A stretch of DNA of 64,000 nucleotides from assembly GCA_029881255.1 (NCBI GenBank), contig JAOUMY010000001.1, forward strand, positions 62,001 through 126,000. Reading direction: 5' to 3'. Of this stretch, positions 44,471-53,750 are shown one piece after another (the stretch's first letter is position 1; every line of letters starts with the position of its first letter). Source of the DNA: Gammaproteobacteria bacterium (GTDB taxonomy: Bacteria; Pseudomonadota; Gammaproteobacteria; S012-40). The notes beneath the pieces are model-generated. The model made no database searches. It had not been told where the DNA came from and worked only from the letters and a program-made list of their open reading frames with translations. The position numbers and the translations under genes were made by a program.

Positions 44471-46300
44471 ATGGCCAGACGGTCCGGCAATATACTCTTT
44501 CTCTGGATATTCAAGAACTCCTTCGGATTTCTCGGACCGCTACTGCTCGCGGCAACCGTCGTCACTATTTGCGAATTATCGATACCGTGGATATTGGAAC
44601 AAGTCATTGATGAAGCCATTTCCGATGACGTCGACATGAGCATAGTCAACCTGTTTGGTCTGTTGATGCTAGGCATAATTGTGCTGTTATACCTAGTCCA
44701 CCATGTTTATTTACGTTATGAAATAAAATTGGTATGTAATACCAGCTTTCAAATCTATCGCCAGTTCTATTCTCACATCCTGGCGCAACCGCTGTCTTAC
44801 TTCAAACGCAAGCGTAGTGGCGAGATATTGCACCGTGTGATGAATGACACCGCCGAGTTTGAACAAAATGCCCGCTATCTCTTATCAGATCTTCCCTATG
44901 AAATTATGATTGTTGTCGGGACTTTGATCATGATGATTTTTCTCGATCCGTGGCTGGCCTTTTTCGTATTCATATTTCTGGTCGCCACCTCGATCGTTTC
45001 CACCAAAATCGGACGCCCCTTGCCCGTACTGGAACGTCGGGTGCAAATGCTTGGCGCACGTTTTAGTAACCGTTTACAGGAAATCATTAACGGTATACGC
45101 ACCGTAAAGACCTTCGGTAACGAAATGTTCGAGCAGCAGACCCTCGACGCGGCAAATCGCAAACGTGCCGACATACAACAAACCTCAGGAAAAATTGAAG
45201 CCTGGTTGCTACCACTCTTCGAACTCATGGAAACACTCGGCGTAATCCTCGTGGTGTGGTATGGGGCCCATTTAATTTTTCAGGACAAACTCACTCCCGG
45301 CGGACTAGTCGCATTTATTGCCTATATGGAAATACTAGCAGTCCCCGTCAGTCGCGCAGGTAAATACTATCGACACTGGCTTGAGGCCAGCGCCATGGCC
45401 GATCGTATTGTCGACTTTTTGCGCGATACCGATGACAAGGAAAACCTGTCGTCAATTAGTTGGGAGCATCCCAATCAACACATGATTAAAACAATACAAT
45501 TCGACAATGTCAGCTTTACCTATCCGCGAACCGAAGGCCCTGTATTACACGATATACAGTTTTCCGTACAACAAGGGGAAATTGTATCGCTGGTGGGTCG
45601 AAACGGCTCCGGTAAAAGCACGACCATGGATTTGCTACAGGGATTCTATTTACCTGATACAGGCAAAATTCTCGCCGACGGTCAGAATATACATGACATG
45701 GAAATCAGTCTGTGGCGGCAGCGGGTAGGGGTGATGTCTCAAGAGGTATTTTTATTCAATACCAGTATCCGCGACAATATTCTGTATGGCGTCAAGAACG
45801 CAAGCGAGGCGCAATTAATGCTGGCCTGCCATCACGCCGGTCTGACGTCGTTAATTCAATCCTTGCCCAAAGGATTGAATACACGCGTCGGAGAAAAGGG
45901 CGGACGCTTTTCAGGCGGACAGCGGCAACGCATCGCCCTGGCCAGGCTCTATCTGATCAATCCGGCTGTCATCATTTACGATGAACCAACAGCCGCGCTA
46001 GATGGCGAAGCGGCAAAAGATGTTGCCCTGCGTATCCGTCGATTTGGTCGTGACCGCATATCCATTGTAATCGCCCACCAGGCGGAAATGGTTGCCGTCG
46101 CCGATCGCATTATTCTGCTGGATAAAGGACGAATTCATGCTCAAGGTAGTCACGACGAACTTTTTCAAAATGAACTGCTCTATCGCCGGCTATTCGCGTC
46201 CATTGAACACCGAGAGGAATTTGAACAACTCAGTCGTGAGTTTTCCTCATCCGGAATCTTCACCCAATCACATTTGAAAAATCTCACTGAGACCAGCTAG
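44471..46300 (+). CDS. ABC exporter (fused permease and ATPase)
   Basis: 609 residues. The membrane domain (about 10-320) has six hydrophobic segments and the exporter-type coupling sequence FSNRLQEIINGIRTVKTFGN. The nucleotide-binding domain (about 345-585) has Walker A LVGRNGSGKSTTMDLL, Q-loop QEVFLFNTSIRDNI, signature FSGGQRQRIALARLYL, Walker B AVIIYDEPTAALDG and the H-loop VIAHQAEM. Half-size exporters of this type act as dimers and expel lipids, peptides or small natural products. It is coupled to the amine oxidase gene (two-base gap), so its cargo may be a polyamine-derived product. Confidence 0.95.
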   Translation: MARRSGNILFLWIFKNSFGFLGPLLLAATVVTICELSIPWILEQVIDEAISDDVDMSIVNLFGLLMLGIIVLLYLVHHVYLRYEIKLVCNTSFQIYRQFYSHILAQPLSYFKRKRSGEILHRVMNDTAEFEQNARYLLSDLPYEIMIVVGTLIMMIFLDPWLAFFVFIFLVATSIVSTKIGRPLPVLERRVQMLGARFSNRLQEIINGIRTVKTFGNEMFEQQTLDAANRKRADIQQTSGKIEAWLLPLFELMETLGVILVVWYGAHLIFQDKLTPGGLVAFIAYMEILAVPVSRAGKYYRHWLEASAMADRIVDFLRDTDDKENLSSISWEHPNQHMIKTIQFDNVSFTYPRTEGPVLHDIQFSVQQGEIVSLVGRNGSGKSTTMDLLQGFYLPDTGKILADGQNIHDMEISLWRQRVGVMSQEVFLFNTSIRDNILYGVKNASEAQLMLACHHAGLTSLIQSLPKGLNTRVGEKGGRFSGGQRQRIALARLYLINPAVIIYDEPTAALDGEAAKDVALRIRRFGRDRISIVIAHQAEMVAVADRIILLDKGRIHAQGSHDELFQNELLYRRLFASIEHREEFEQLSREFSSSGIFTQSHLKNLTETS

Positions 46301-47247
46301 ACCGAACAACCTACGCCTTCAAGCAATTGATGCACGCCCTGAGAAAAGAAACGGTCTTCAATCGACTTCACCTCATCGTCTTCTATTGCCATGCGCACGT
46401 CGCGCGGCAAAGACATCATATGGCGAAAAGTCATGCCATCGAAGAAACGAAGGCGCTCTTTCAATTTTCTTGCCTCCAAAACATTGTCGATGACCTCTTC
46501 ACTGATTAATTTACAATGACTGACATCGCTGGCGGCCACAAATCCCCACTGTGCCGCAAAAGAAGGTATGAAACTGGTGTAGGCATTCGCGTAGGTAAAG
46601 ACCTTATTCAAACCGTGCAGCACGGTTGCCAAGTCCGTCGTATCCCCCGGCGTCGCACTCATCGCCTGATAAGCCACGATTCCTTTTAATTCAAGAATAC
46701 GTTTTAATGCTGTGAAAAATCGTTTTTGAAAAAATTCAATACTTCGAGATGTCTTGTTGATTCCGTCGCAGACATCCAGAATGATGACATCAAATATTTC
46801 TGTACTGTCGTATACGTAATCCAGGCCATTCTGTACGATGAGTTCCAATCGGGTATCGGAAAACGCCCCATCATGCCACTCGCTCAAATAGCGTTCACAC
46901 AATTCAATTAGCAAGCCGTCGATATCGACCATCACGACTTTTTCTACGCAGGAATGCTTTAATACCTCTCTTGCCGTAGCACCCTCACCACCACCAATGA
47001 TGAGGACATTCCTGGGATTCGCATGGGCGCACATCGCAGGATGAACCAGTGACTCGTGATAGCGATACTCATCAGACTCCACTGACTGAATCAACCCGTC
47101 AAGCAAGAGCATTTTGCCGTATTGCCGAGTCTCGTAAATAGAAACTTGTTGAAAAGGCGTTTTGCCATCATAAAGGCATTTTTTTATCCTGATTTTTTGC
47201 AAAACATCATCTGAACCCGACTCGTAATGAAATGACACAGAATCCAT
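46297..47247 (-). CDS. Second aminopropyltransferase-like (spermidine synthase-like) protein
   Basis: 316 residues from the ATG at 47247 with GGGGAGA upstream; the frame extends further back. The spermidine synthase fold is clear: LLDGLIQSVESDEYRYHESL, VLIIGGGEGATAREVLKH, the nucleotide-binding acidic end VVMVDIDGLLIELCERYL and a catalytic-loop Asp in IILDVCDGIN. The GPA..L segment usual after that Asp is replaced by KTSRS, which may change acceptor choice. It converges on the ABC exporter gene (overlapping stops) and is the second such enzyme in the cluster. It lacks the N-terminal domain found on the enzyme at 41422. Confidence 0.88.
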   Translation of the reverse strand: MDSVSFHYESGSDDVLQKIRIKKCLYDGKTPFQQVSIYETRQYGKMLLLDGLIQSVESDEYRYHESLVHPAMCAHANPRNVLIIGGGEGATAREVLKHSCVEKVVMVDIDGLLIELCERYLSEWHDGAFSDTRLELIVQNGLDYVYDSTEIFDVIILDVCDGINKTSRSIEFFQKRFFTALKRILELKGIVAYQAMSATPGDTTDLATVLHGLNKVFTYANAYTSFIPSFAAQWGFVAASDVSHCKLISEEVIDNVLEARKLKERLRFFDGMTFRHMMSLPRDVRMAIEDDEVKSIEDRFFSQGVHQLLEGVGCSV

Positions 47248-47606
47248 TGTATTTCTCCCCACTATACGTTTCCATGTTATTGTTAGCTTCAATTATTATG
47301 TTAGGAAGGATATCTTATACCAAGTGCGCGACTCAAATAATGAACAAATTGGAGACGAAGCAAGTTTCAGTATAGCCAGACTTACACTTCGACTCCAGCT
47401 GATACAGGCATAGTTACTGCACAGCCCCAAAGATAAGGATGTAATTATTGTACCTGGTTATCTTTCGCTCGAAGAGCTCAGTCAAAATACTTTTTAAATA
47501 CCGTATTGTCTCTACCTATATTGAAGAAACTAATAGTAAAATGGTTTAATCTCTCATAAGTAGCTTATTTGAGACTATCATCTATCCAACGTAAACGATC
47601 ACCTTG
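47248..47606. other. Intergenic region, divergent promoters
   Basis: 359 AT-rich bases between the second aminopropyltransferase and the hybrid kinase. No confident promoter, RNA or repeat was seen. Confidence 0.35.
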
Positions 47607-49763
47607 ATGACGGCGGCTATAGACAACAACAGCGAAAGTAACCTGCAGGCAAGGATAGAGCAGGAGCAGGTCAAAGCGCTCTATGACAACCTGAACCTGA
47701 CCGCCATCATTTCCGTCATCAATGCGGCGATATTGGCCTTTGTCGTTTGGGAGGAAACCGATCGTCAAACATTGCTGATATGGTTAAGCGTAACCCAGGG
47801 CTTAAGCGTTTTACGCCTTGCAGATCTATACCTCTACCGCTCGAAACAGATTAGACAGATTTCTCCTGCCTGGCGATTCAATCTGGGAACACTTTTTTCT
47901 GGCGTGTCGTGGGGGAGTAGCGCACTCTTGATCATCCCCAATGTTGCCATCGAATATCAATTATTCATCGCCCTGATTCTCGCTGGTAACTGTGCGGGTG
48001 CAGCCTCCACGTTTTCACATACCCGTACTGCCTTGTATGCCTTTATTGTGCCTATTACCGTTCCTTTTGTATTTCAATTCTTGCGAGGGGATACACAGAT
48101 TGAAATCGCCGTGGGAATATTGGGCGCTATATTTTTTGGCGCTATCAGTGCGGCTGGATTACGTAACTTTAGGAACACCAAACAGAATATTGAGCTCAAA
48201 CTCCAGGCGAACAGCCGGGAAAAATTGCTGGCCGCCAGCGAAGCCCGCTATCGCAGCCTGCTCAATAGCGCAGCTGACACCTTTCTGTTGCATGACAAAG
48301 AAGGCAGGATTTTAGACGTCAATAAAAGCGCCATCACCTCGCTTGGGTATAGTCGCGAAGAATTGCTGAACATGCGAATCAACGATATCGAGATCGGCAT
48401 TCAAAATGACATTTTACCTTCGACTTGGGCGACGCTTACGCAAGGTGACGCGGTAACCGTTTCAGGCCTGCATCGTAGAAAAGATGGAAGCACGCTTCCC
48501 GTCGAACTTAAGCTGACGCTAATTACTGAACAGGAAAAGCCTTTAATACTAGCACTTTCTCGCGATGTTACTGAGCGCAAACGTTACGAAGATGCCTTGA
48601 AGCAAGCACATGACGAAGCACAACAGGCGAGTCGCGCCAAGAGCGAATTCCTTTCACGCATGAGCCACGAGTTGAGAACCCCAATGAACATCATACTAGG
48701 GTTTGCGCAACTTCTGGAGTTGGAGGAACTTACCCATGAACAAAAGGAAAACATTCACGAAATCTTGAGGGCCGGCAATCACCTACTTGAACTAATCAAT
48801 GAAATTCTCGATTTGAGCCGTGTAGAGGCCGGCAAACTGTCTATATCGATAGAACCCGTATCGCTTAGCCTGACGATAGAAGATATCTTGCAAGCACTGG
48901 CGCCTCTGGTGGGTAACCAACTTATTACTCTGTCCCGCACCATTGACGGGGTTAAAACTCACTCTTTTATCGAATCGCAGGAAATTTACGTGTTGGCGGA
49001 CAAAACGCGGCTGCGCCAGGTAATATTTAATCTGCTTTCCAACGCCATCAAATACAACCAGGAAAACGGTCAAATCATCATTGACGTTACGTCATCCGAT
49101 ACCAGAGTGTGCATTTCAATCAGCGATTCAGGAAACGGTATTGCAAAACAAGATCTGCCCTCATTGTTCAAACCCTTCAACAGACTGAATGCGGAACATT
49201 CAAATATTGAAGGAACGGGTATCGGTTTAGTAATAACAAAAAGGTTGATTGAATTAATGCAGGGCGAGATTGGCGTCGAGAGTGAGGAAGGTAAGGGATC
49301 AACGTTCTGGTTTGAACTGCCACGATCAGATGCCGCCGAGGCGCATACCGATCAAACTAGCCGGAACTCCACATTCAATTCAAAGACACTACAGGGACGA
49401 ATACTTTACATCGATGACAACTCCCTCAATATATTTCTGGTCAGAAAATATCTAACGAAATTCTCCGACTTGGAGGTATTGTCTGCTGAGAACGCGCTGG
49501 AGGGTATAGAAAAGGCGACCAATAATAAACCGGATTTAATTCTGCTCGATATCAATCTACCGGAAATTAGTGGCTTCGAGGTTTTCAAACGCCTCAGGAA
49601 TATACCCGAAACGAAAGATATCCCCATCATCGCGCTCAGTGCCAATGCACTCCCGTCGCAAATTCAGAAAGCCATGGATTGCGGGTTCGATGACTATTTG
49701 ACCAAGCCCGTCGATCTCCTTTTGCTTGAAAAAACTTTAGAAAGAAAACTTCGTCACATGTAA
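47607..49763 (+). CDS. Hybrid sensor histidine kinase with receiver domain
   Basis: 718 residues from the ATG at 47607. The N-terminal 190 residues form six or seven hydrophobic segments, a MASE-like membrane sensor. A PAS domain follows (about 210-325, ILDVNKSAITSLGYSREELL). HisKA has [20 protein letters not shown] and HATPase_c has FNLLSNAIKYN, DSGNGI and EGTGIGLVITKRL. A C-terminal receiver (about 595-718) has the Asp in LILLDINLPEISG and the lysine in YLTKPVDL. The receiver suggests a phosphorelay to a separate Hpt protein. No partner is adjacent. Confidence 0.95.
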   Translation: MTAAIDNNSESNLQARIEQEQVKALYDNLNLTAIISVINAAILAFVVWEETDRQTLLIWLSVTQGLSVLRLADLYLYRSKQIRQISPAWRFNLGTLFSGVSWGSSALLIIPNVAIEYQLFIALILAGNCAGAASTFSHTRTALYAFIVPITVPFVFQFLRGDTQIEIAVGILGAIFFGAISAAGLRNFRNTKQNIELKLQANSREKLLAASEARYRSLLNSAADTFLLHDKEGRILDVNKSAITSLGYSREELLNMRINDIEIGIQNDILPSTWATLTQGDAVTVSGLHRRKDGSTLPVELKLTLITEQEKPLILALSRDVTERKRYEDALKQAHDEAQQASRAKSEFLSRMSHELRTPMNIILGFAQLLELEELTHEQKENIHEILRAGNHLLELINEILDLSRVEAGKLSISIEPVSLSLTIEDILQALAPLVGNQLITLSRTIDGVKTHSFIESQEIYVLADKTRLRQVIFNLLSNAIKYNQENGQIIIDVTSSDTRVCISISDSGNGIAKQDLPSLFKPFNRLNAEHSNIEGTGIGLVITKRLIELMQGEIGVESEEGKGSTFWFELPRSDAAEAHTDQTSRNSTFNSKTLQGRILYIDDNSLNIFLVRKYLTKFSDLEVLSAENALEGIEKATNNKPDLILLDINLPEISGFEVFKRLRNIPETKDIPIIALSANALPSQIQKAMDCGFDDYLTKPVDLLLLEKTLERKLRHM

Positions 49764-49802
49764 AGTAAGCCATGCAGGTTTCCATTACACAAAAGAGTCA
49801 AA

Positions 49803-50420
49803 ATGCACATTTTAGCCGTACTATGCCTTTTAATTGGTTTTTCTACTGCGCTTACCGCTGCGCCAACTCCCCAATCTGTGGCGCTTAGCGAAAAACAAAT
49901 GCAATCTTTGAGACAAGGCAAGCTGGAGATTCGTGAAATCGCGGAAAACAACAAGGGACGCAGGTTTGAAGTCTATGCCATCATCAACGCTCAACCGCAA
50001 AAAGTCCTGGACGCGCTGCTCGACTATGAACACTATCCCGAATTTATGCCCAATGTGAAGCGCGTCGATATAGTAGAACAGACTGCCGATCACAACATTA
50101 TCAATCAGACACTGGGCCTGCCTTTGGGGAAGATCAAACGTTATCGTCTGGAGAACCACATTACACGCAACGCCGATAGCATAGGTCTCGCCTGGCGCAT
50201 GCTACCATGGCCCGAGTTACCCGCAGACGAGCGCATTGGCGACACGTCCGGGTATTGGATATTGCAAGCTCAGGATGAAAACCATACCTTAGTCGTCTAC
50301 CATATCTATACTGATCCGGGTGATGTGCCTTTCGGTCTTGGCTGGATCGTGGACCTACTATCGACTAAAAGCGTACCCGATGTGGTGGAGAACACCCGCA
50401 ACTATGTTCAAAGGAAGTGA
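49803..50420 (+). CDS. Exported START/SRPBCC-like lipid-binding protein
   Basis: 205 residues with a signal peptide (about 1-19, ending LTAA). The mature region resembles the START/polyketide cyclase fold: FEVYAIINAQPQKVLDALLD, YEHYPEFMPNVKRVDIVEQ, NQTLGLPLGKIKRYRLEN and a C-terminal helix VVENTRNYVQRK. Such folds bind hydrophobic ligands in a cavity. It overlaps no neighbour, and the next gene starts one base after its stop, so the two are probably co-expressed. Confidence 0.85.
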   Translation: MHILAVLCLLIGFSTALTAAPTPQSVALSEKQMQSLRQGKLEIREIAENNKGRRFEVYAIINAQPQKVLDALLDYEHYPEFMPNVKRVDIVEQTADHNIINQTLGLPLGKIKRYRLENHITRNADSIGLAWRMLPWPELPADERIGDTSGYWILQAQDENHTLVVYHIYTDPGDVPFGLGWIVDLLSTKSVPDVVENTRNYVQRK

Positions 50421-50421
50421 T

Positions 50422-50823
50422 ATGACAAATCCCAGCATTCGCATCGGTTTACCATTGATAGGCTACTTGGTGTTCATACAGATATTGTTGCCTGCATACG
50501 CAGGCAGTGACACGGGAAACGAACTGAAACAGGAAATGCACACAAGCAAAATACAAATCGAGAAAATCATTGGCGATGCGATTTGTCAAACCGATGAACA
50601 ATGTAAATCGGTCGCGATGGGTAATAAGGCTTGCGGGGGGCCCGCATTTTATCTCACCTATTCTCAACTGAATACCGACGAGAAAAAACTCACGTCGCTG
50701 GCTCAGCATCATCAGGAGCTGGCCCGCCAATACAATCAAATTACCGGGATGATGTCGGACTGCATGGTAGTAATGCCACCGCCGCTAAAGTGTGTTGAAC
50801 AGCGCTGTCAAACAGCTCGCTAA
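50422..50823 (+). CDS. Hypothetical secreted protein
   Basis: 133 residues from the ATG at 50422, which follows AAGGAAG and sits one base after the upstream stop. A signal peptide ends near LLPAYA. Four cysteines in the mature part (in ICQTDEQC, KACGGP, CMVV and CVEQRC contexts) suggest disulfides. It has helical character and no recognised family. It is coupled to the START-like gene. Its stop overlaps that of the convergent acylphosphatase gene. Confidence 0.75.
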   Translation: MTNPSIRIGLPLIGYLVFIQILLPAYAGSDTGNELKQEMHTSKIQIEKIIGDAICQTDEQCKSVAMGNKACGGPAFYLTYSQLNTDEKKLTSLAQHHQELARQYNQITGMMSDCMVVMPPPLKCVEQRCQTAR

Positions 50824-51092
50824 TAGTCCACCTGGAAATCGGAATATTCAACGGCGTTGATAGCCTGACAATCAATGTTCTTGACTTGCGCGGTAACAGG
50901 CCCCTGTCTCAACCAGTTCTGAAGTTTTTCGATATCTTCCTTCTCGCCACAGGCAATCACTTCCACATCACCATTGACAAGATTTTTAACCCTGCCGGTG
51001 ATCCCAAATGCCTGCGCTATACGCACGGTGGATTGCCGAAAAAACACGCCCTGCACTTTGCCTGACACGACGCATCGCACACACAGAATCAT
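50820..51092 (-). CDS. acyP: Acylphosphatase
   Basis: 90 residues, the normal size. The active-site signature SGKVQGVFFRQSTVRIAQ contains the phosphate-binding Arg, and GRVKNLVNGDVEVIACG contains the catalytic Asn. It hydrolyses acyl phosphates in the cytoplasm. The start codon overlaps the stop of the membrane-fusion protein gene (ATGA), making it the last gene of a five-gene operon. Confidence 0.95.
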   Translation of the reverse strand: MILCVRCVVSGKVQGVFFRQSTVRIAQAFGITGRVKNLVNGDVEVIACGEKEDIEKLQNWLRQGPVTAQVKNIDCQAINAVEYSDFQVDY

Positions 51093-51835
51093 GGCATGAC
51101 GATCTCCGCCTGCTCGCCTTGTCTCACCAGCGGCTGCTCATGTTCAAACTCAACACGCAGACGATAACGACCATCTTTATCAGGCTCAACATCTGTTGCT
51201 ATAGCCCTTGCTTTGTACATTTTTCCGTGAAACCTGACGGACACCTCAGAGACAGCTGGCACCACCTTCAAATCATCCAGAGACATGCGTTTTTCTGCAT
51301 AGGCAGGATTGAATTTCGCCAACACAAGCAACGGTGTCGCCTGCAATTCGCTAATCACTACCTGTCCTGGCGCCGCGCTTACACTGACGACAACGCCATC
51401 AAAAGGCGCACGCAATTCACTATACTGTACGGCAAGTTTTGCCTGCTCCAGTTCCGCATGCGCCGCTTCCAGTTTTGCGCGTGCACGCGCGGCAGCTGCC
51501 CGTGCCAGTTCGAGTTCATGATCAGACAACACGGTTCGATCATAGAGCTCTTGCGCGCGTCCCAGTTCTTTGTCGCCCTCCTGCTTGTCCAGCTGAGCAC
51601 TGTCGCGCAAGGCCTGCGCATGTTTTAAGGCGGTCTGAAATGTCTCGGGTTGCAGTCTTAGCAGTAAATCTCCTTTTTTCACCAGCGCGCCCGGTTTGCT
51701 CATTACGTCTGCCACGGCGCCGGAAACCAAGGGACTCAGCGTCACGCGTTCAGACCAGTTAATAGTGGCGGTGAACTCTTTCGCCAGACCAGGCACCGAT
51801 AGCAGCAATCCTAGCAAAGCCACGAATGTTTTCAC
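51089..51835 (-). CDS. Short efflux periplasmic adaptor (membrane-fusion protein)
   Basis: 248 residues, GTG start overlapping the TolC-like stop. A signal peptide (ending near GLAK) is followed by a lipoyl-like half (SGAVADVMSKPGALVKKGDL), an alpha hairpin (about 75-130, rich in Ala, Glu, Arg), the second lipoyl half ELRAPFDGVVVSVSAAPGQV and a beta barrel. It is shorter than RND adaptors and lacks the membrane-proximal domain. It would link an inner-membrane pump to the TolC-like protein, but no pump gene is present nearby. Confidence 0.9.
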   Translation of the reverse strand: MKTFVALLGLLLSVPGLAKEFTATINWSERVTLSPLVSGAVADVMSKPGALVKKGDLLLRLQPETFQTALKHAQALRDSAQLDKQEGDKELGRAQELYDRTVLSDHELELARAAAARARAKLEAAHAELEQAKLAVQYSELRAPFDGVVVSVSAAPGQVVISELQATPLLVLAKFNPAYAEKRMSLDDLKVVPAVSEVSVRFHGKMYKARAIATDVEPDKDGRYRLRVEFEHEQPLVRQGEQAEIVMP

Positions 51836-53115
51836 TTTACGACCTCCTCAACGGCACCACCTGTCAAAATGCGCAACTGTTCCCAGGCCAACGCCTGTCC
51901 ATAAATTGCTTTTGCGTATTCCCACTTGGCGTTAGTCAACTCAACCATCGCATCACCCAGATCTGTCTTGACTTCCATTTCGTATATTGCGCGAGCCCGG
52001 TCCAGATATAATTCACGATAATTCTCTTTGACGGATTTTTCTTTTTTTTCGTTTTCCAGATCTTTGAAACGCGACCACGTTTCCAACACCTGTTGATCCA
52101 GTAAACGCTCCATACGCAGAACCGAGGCTTCCAGACGAGCAATACTCGCCAGTTGCGCGGATTTTTTCGCACCGACTATTCCTCGCTTGTATATTGGCAC
52201 ATCCAATACCAAGCCCGCCCGCCAACGATCGTTGGAACCCATCTGTCGCTGATAGGCCCCCGCTGCCAGTTCGGCATTTATTTGAGGAAAGTATTCGGCA
52301 TTAATCGCGGCAAGCTTTGCCTTGGCCGATGCCAGTTCTGCTTTAAGTGCCCGTAATTGTAGATTACCGTCACGCGCCTGTTTTTGCAGGGTTTCGACTT
52401 CCGGTAACTTATGTCCCTTAAAGCCGATGGTCGGTGGTACTAGTTGCGATGGGATAGAATCGGGACGATTGAGTATCGACGCCAGTCGCGTACGCGTGAT
52501 ACGTTGCCGCATTTCGCTTTCCATGCGACTCCGAAATATGACTTGATATTCGCTCTCCGCTTTCAGCACATCTATTTCAGAATGCTGTCCCAGTTCCTGA
52601 CGCATGCGTAAACGGTCAAAGCGTATAAAACCGGTTGCCATATCTTCATTGTCACGCGCATATCGCAAGTCAGACAATATGACATCAAAGTATGCGGCCA
52701 TGATGTCGTGTCGACGTTGCAGCTGTGCGTGCTGCAAATACAATTGCTGCGCTTCCACAGACTGTGCGGCGGCGTCTACACGTCTGGCCGTTTTGCCAAA
52801 ATCATAAAGTGGCTTGTTCGCCTGCACCACCAATCGATGATCATCTCGGCCGAGACTCAACAGCGACTCCGGTGGCTCAACCCAACGCACATGTCCCTGG
52901 GCGGAAATATCAAGACCACTGCTCGAAGCCGCGAGACTCTCTTCCGCCTGCGCCTGTTCAACGGCAGCCTGCAACATCGCCATATCAGGGTGTAACTCCT
53001 GAGCAAAACTCAGTGCCTGGCTTAAGGTTAAAGGCTGCGGCAGATCCGATTCAGCATGCGCCGCGAAACTGGCTAACATCGTTAGCGCAGGAAATAATTT
53101 CATGATTGCAGACAA
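51832..53115 (-). CDS. TolC-family outer membrane efflux protein
   Basis: 427 residues from a TTG at 53115 with AAGGG upstream; an ATG at 53103 is also possible and gives the signal peptide MKLFPALTMLASFAAHAESD. Two long alpha-helical repeats typical of the family are visible (SQALSFAQELHPDMAMLQAA and LQKQARDGNLQLRALKAELA), with strand segments between. It would form the outer-membrane duct for the adaptor encoded next. It starts two bases after the stop of a thioredoxin-like gene. Confidence 0.9.
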   Translation of the reverse strand: MSAIMKLFPALTMLASFAAHAESDLPQPLTLSQALSFAQELHPDMAMLQAAVEQAQAEESLAASSSGLDISAQGHVRWVEPPESLLSLGRDDHRLVVQANKPLYDFGKTARRVDAAAQSVEAQQLYLQHAQLQRRHDIMAAYFDVILSDLRYARDNEDMATGFIRFDRLRMRQELGQHSEIDVLKAESEYQVIFRSRMESEMRQRITRTRLASILNRPDSIPSQLVPPTIGFKGHKLPEVETLQKQARDGNLQLRALKAELASAKAKLAAINAEYFPQINAELAAGAYQRQMGSNDRWRAGLVLDVPIYKRGIVGAKKSAQLASIARLEASVLRMERLLDQQVLETWSRFKDLENEKKEKSVKENYRELYLDRARAIYEMEVKTDLGDAMVELTNAKWEYAKAIYGQALAWEQLRILTGGAVEEVVK

Positions 53116-53117
53116 GG

Positions 53118-53687
53118 CTAGCCCTTACCCTCGCTTTGTTCTTTTTTCATGCGCTTGAATTTCAGAAAAGGCATTGTCTTGTAATGTGCTTCTGCTACGT
53201 ATTCCCCCAGCCACATGAATTCTTCAACGCCGGAAGTTTTACCGATGAAGCGCGACATGCGATTCCCTTCAAGATCAAAAAAACCAAATACTGGTGTCGC
53301 CCGCACCCGGTTATCAATAGCGGCAAAGGTTTTCTGCGTCTTGGCTATGCCCGCGAAATCGACTATTTCCAGATCGCCTTCCACATCAACAGAAAAATTC
53401 AAAAAGTGCTTGCGAAAATAGGCCTGGACCGAGGGTTGGTTGAGCACGTTCTCTTTCATATAGTGACAGAACGGACACTCATCCATTTCAAAAAATATCA
53501 ACACGCCCTTCTTGCCCTGCGCCTTGGCCGCGGCCAACTCCTCTTTAAAATCACCAAAGGTTTCACTGAAAAAATACTGATAGGGGTCTCTCGGCGCCTC
53601 CGCCGACCAGGCGTAGGAACATGGCACCAACAGCACCAAAACAAACACCAGGGATTTCATAAGGGTCGCAAAAAGGAAGTTATTCAT
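53118..53687 (-). CDS. Exported thioredoxin-like protein (CPFC)
   Basis: 189 residues; an ATG nine codons downstream (53660) gives a slightly better signal peptide and is also possible. It has a signal peptide and a thioredoxin fold with redox motif FFEMDECPFCHYMKENVLNQ and cis-Pro segment VRATPVFGFFDLEGN. It acts in periplasmic thiol exchange or reduction, like SoxW-type proteins. It lies in one operon with a TlpA-like protein upstream and TolC/adaptor genes downstream. Confidence 0.9.
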   Translation of the reverse strand: MNNFLFATLMKSLVFVLVLLVPCSYAWSAEAPRDPYQYFFSETFGDFKEELAAAKAQGKKGVLIFFEMDECPFCHYMKENVLNQPSVQAYFRKHFLNFSVDVEGDLEIVDFAGIAKTQKTFAAIDNRVRATPVFGFFDLEGNRMSRFIGKTSGVEEFMWLGEYVAEAHYKTMPFLKFKRMKKEQSEGKG

Positions 53688-53750
53688 ACGCGTTCAATGC
53701 CTCGTAAAGACATGACTATTGTAAAGACTATTGGACATCGCAAAACTGTG

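Noticed and set aside
51008-51628. A 206-codon plus-strand frame opposite the adaptor and acylphosphatase genes
   Set aside because: Antisense to two well recognised genes, with no ribosome site or domain.
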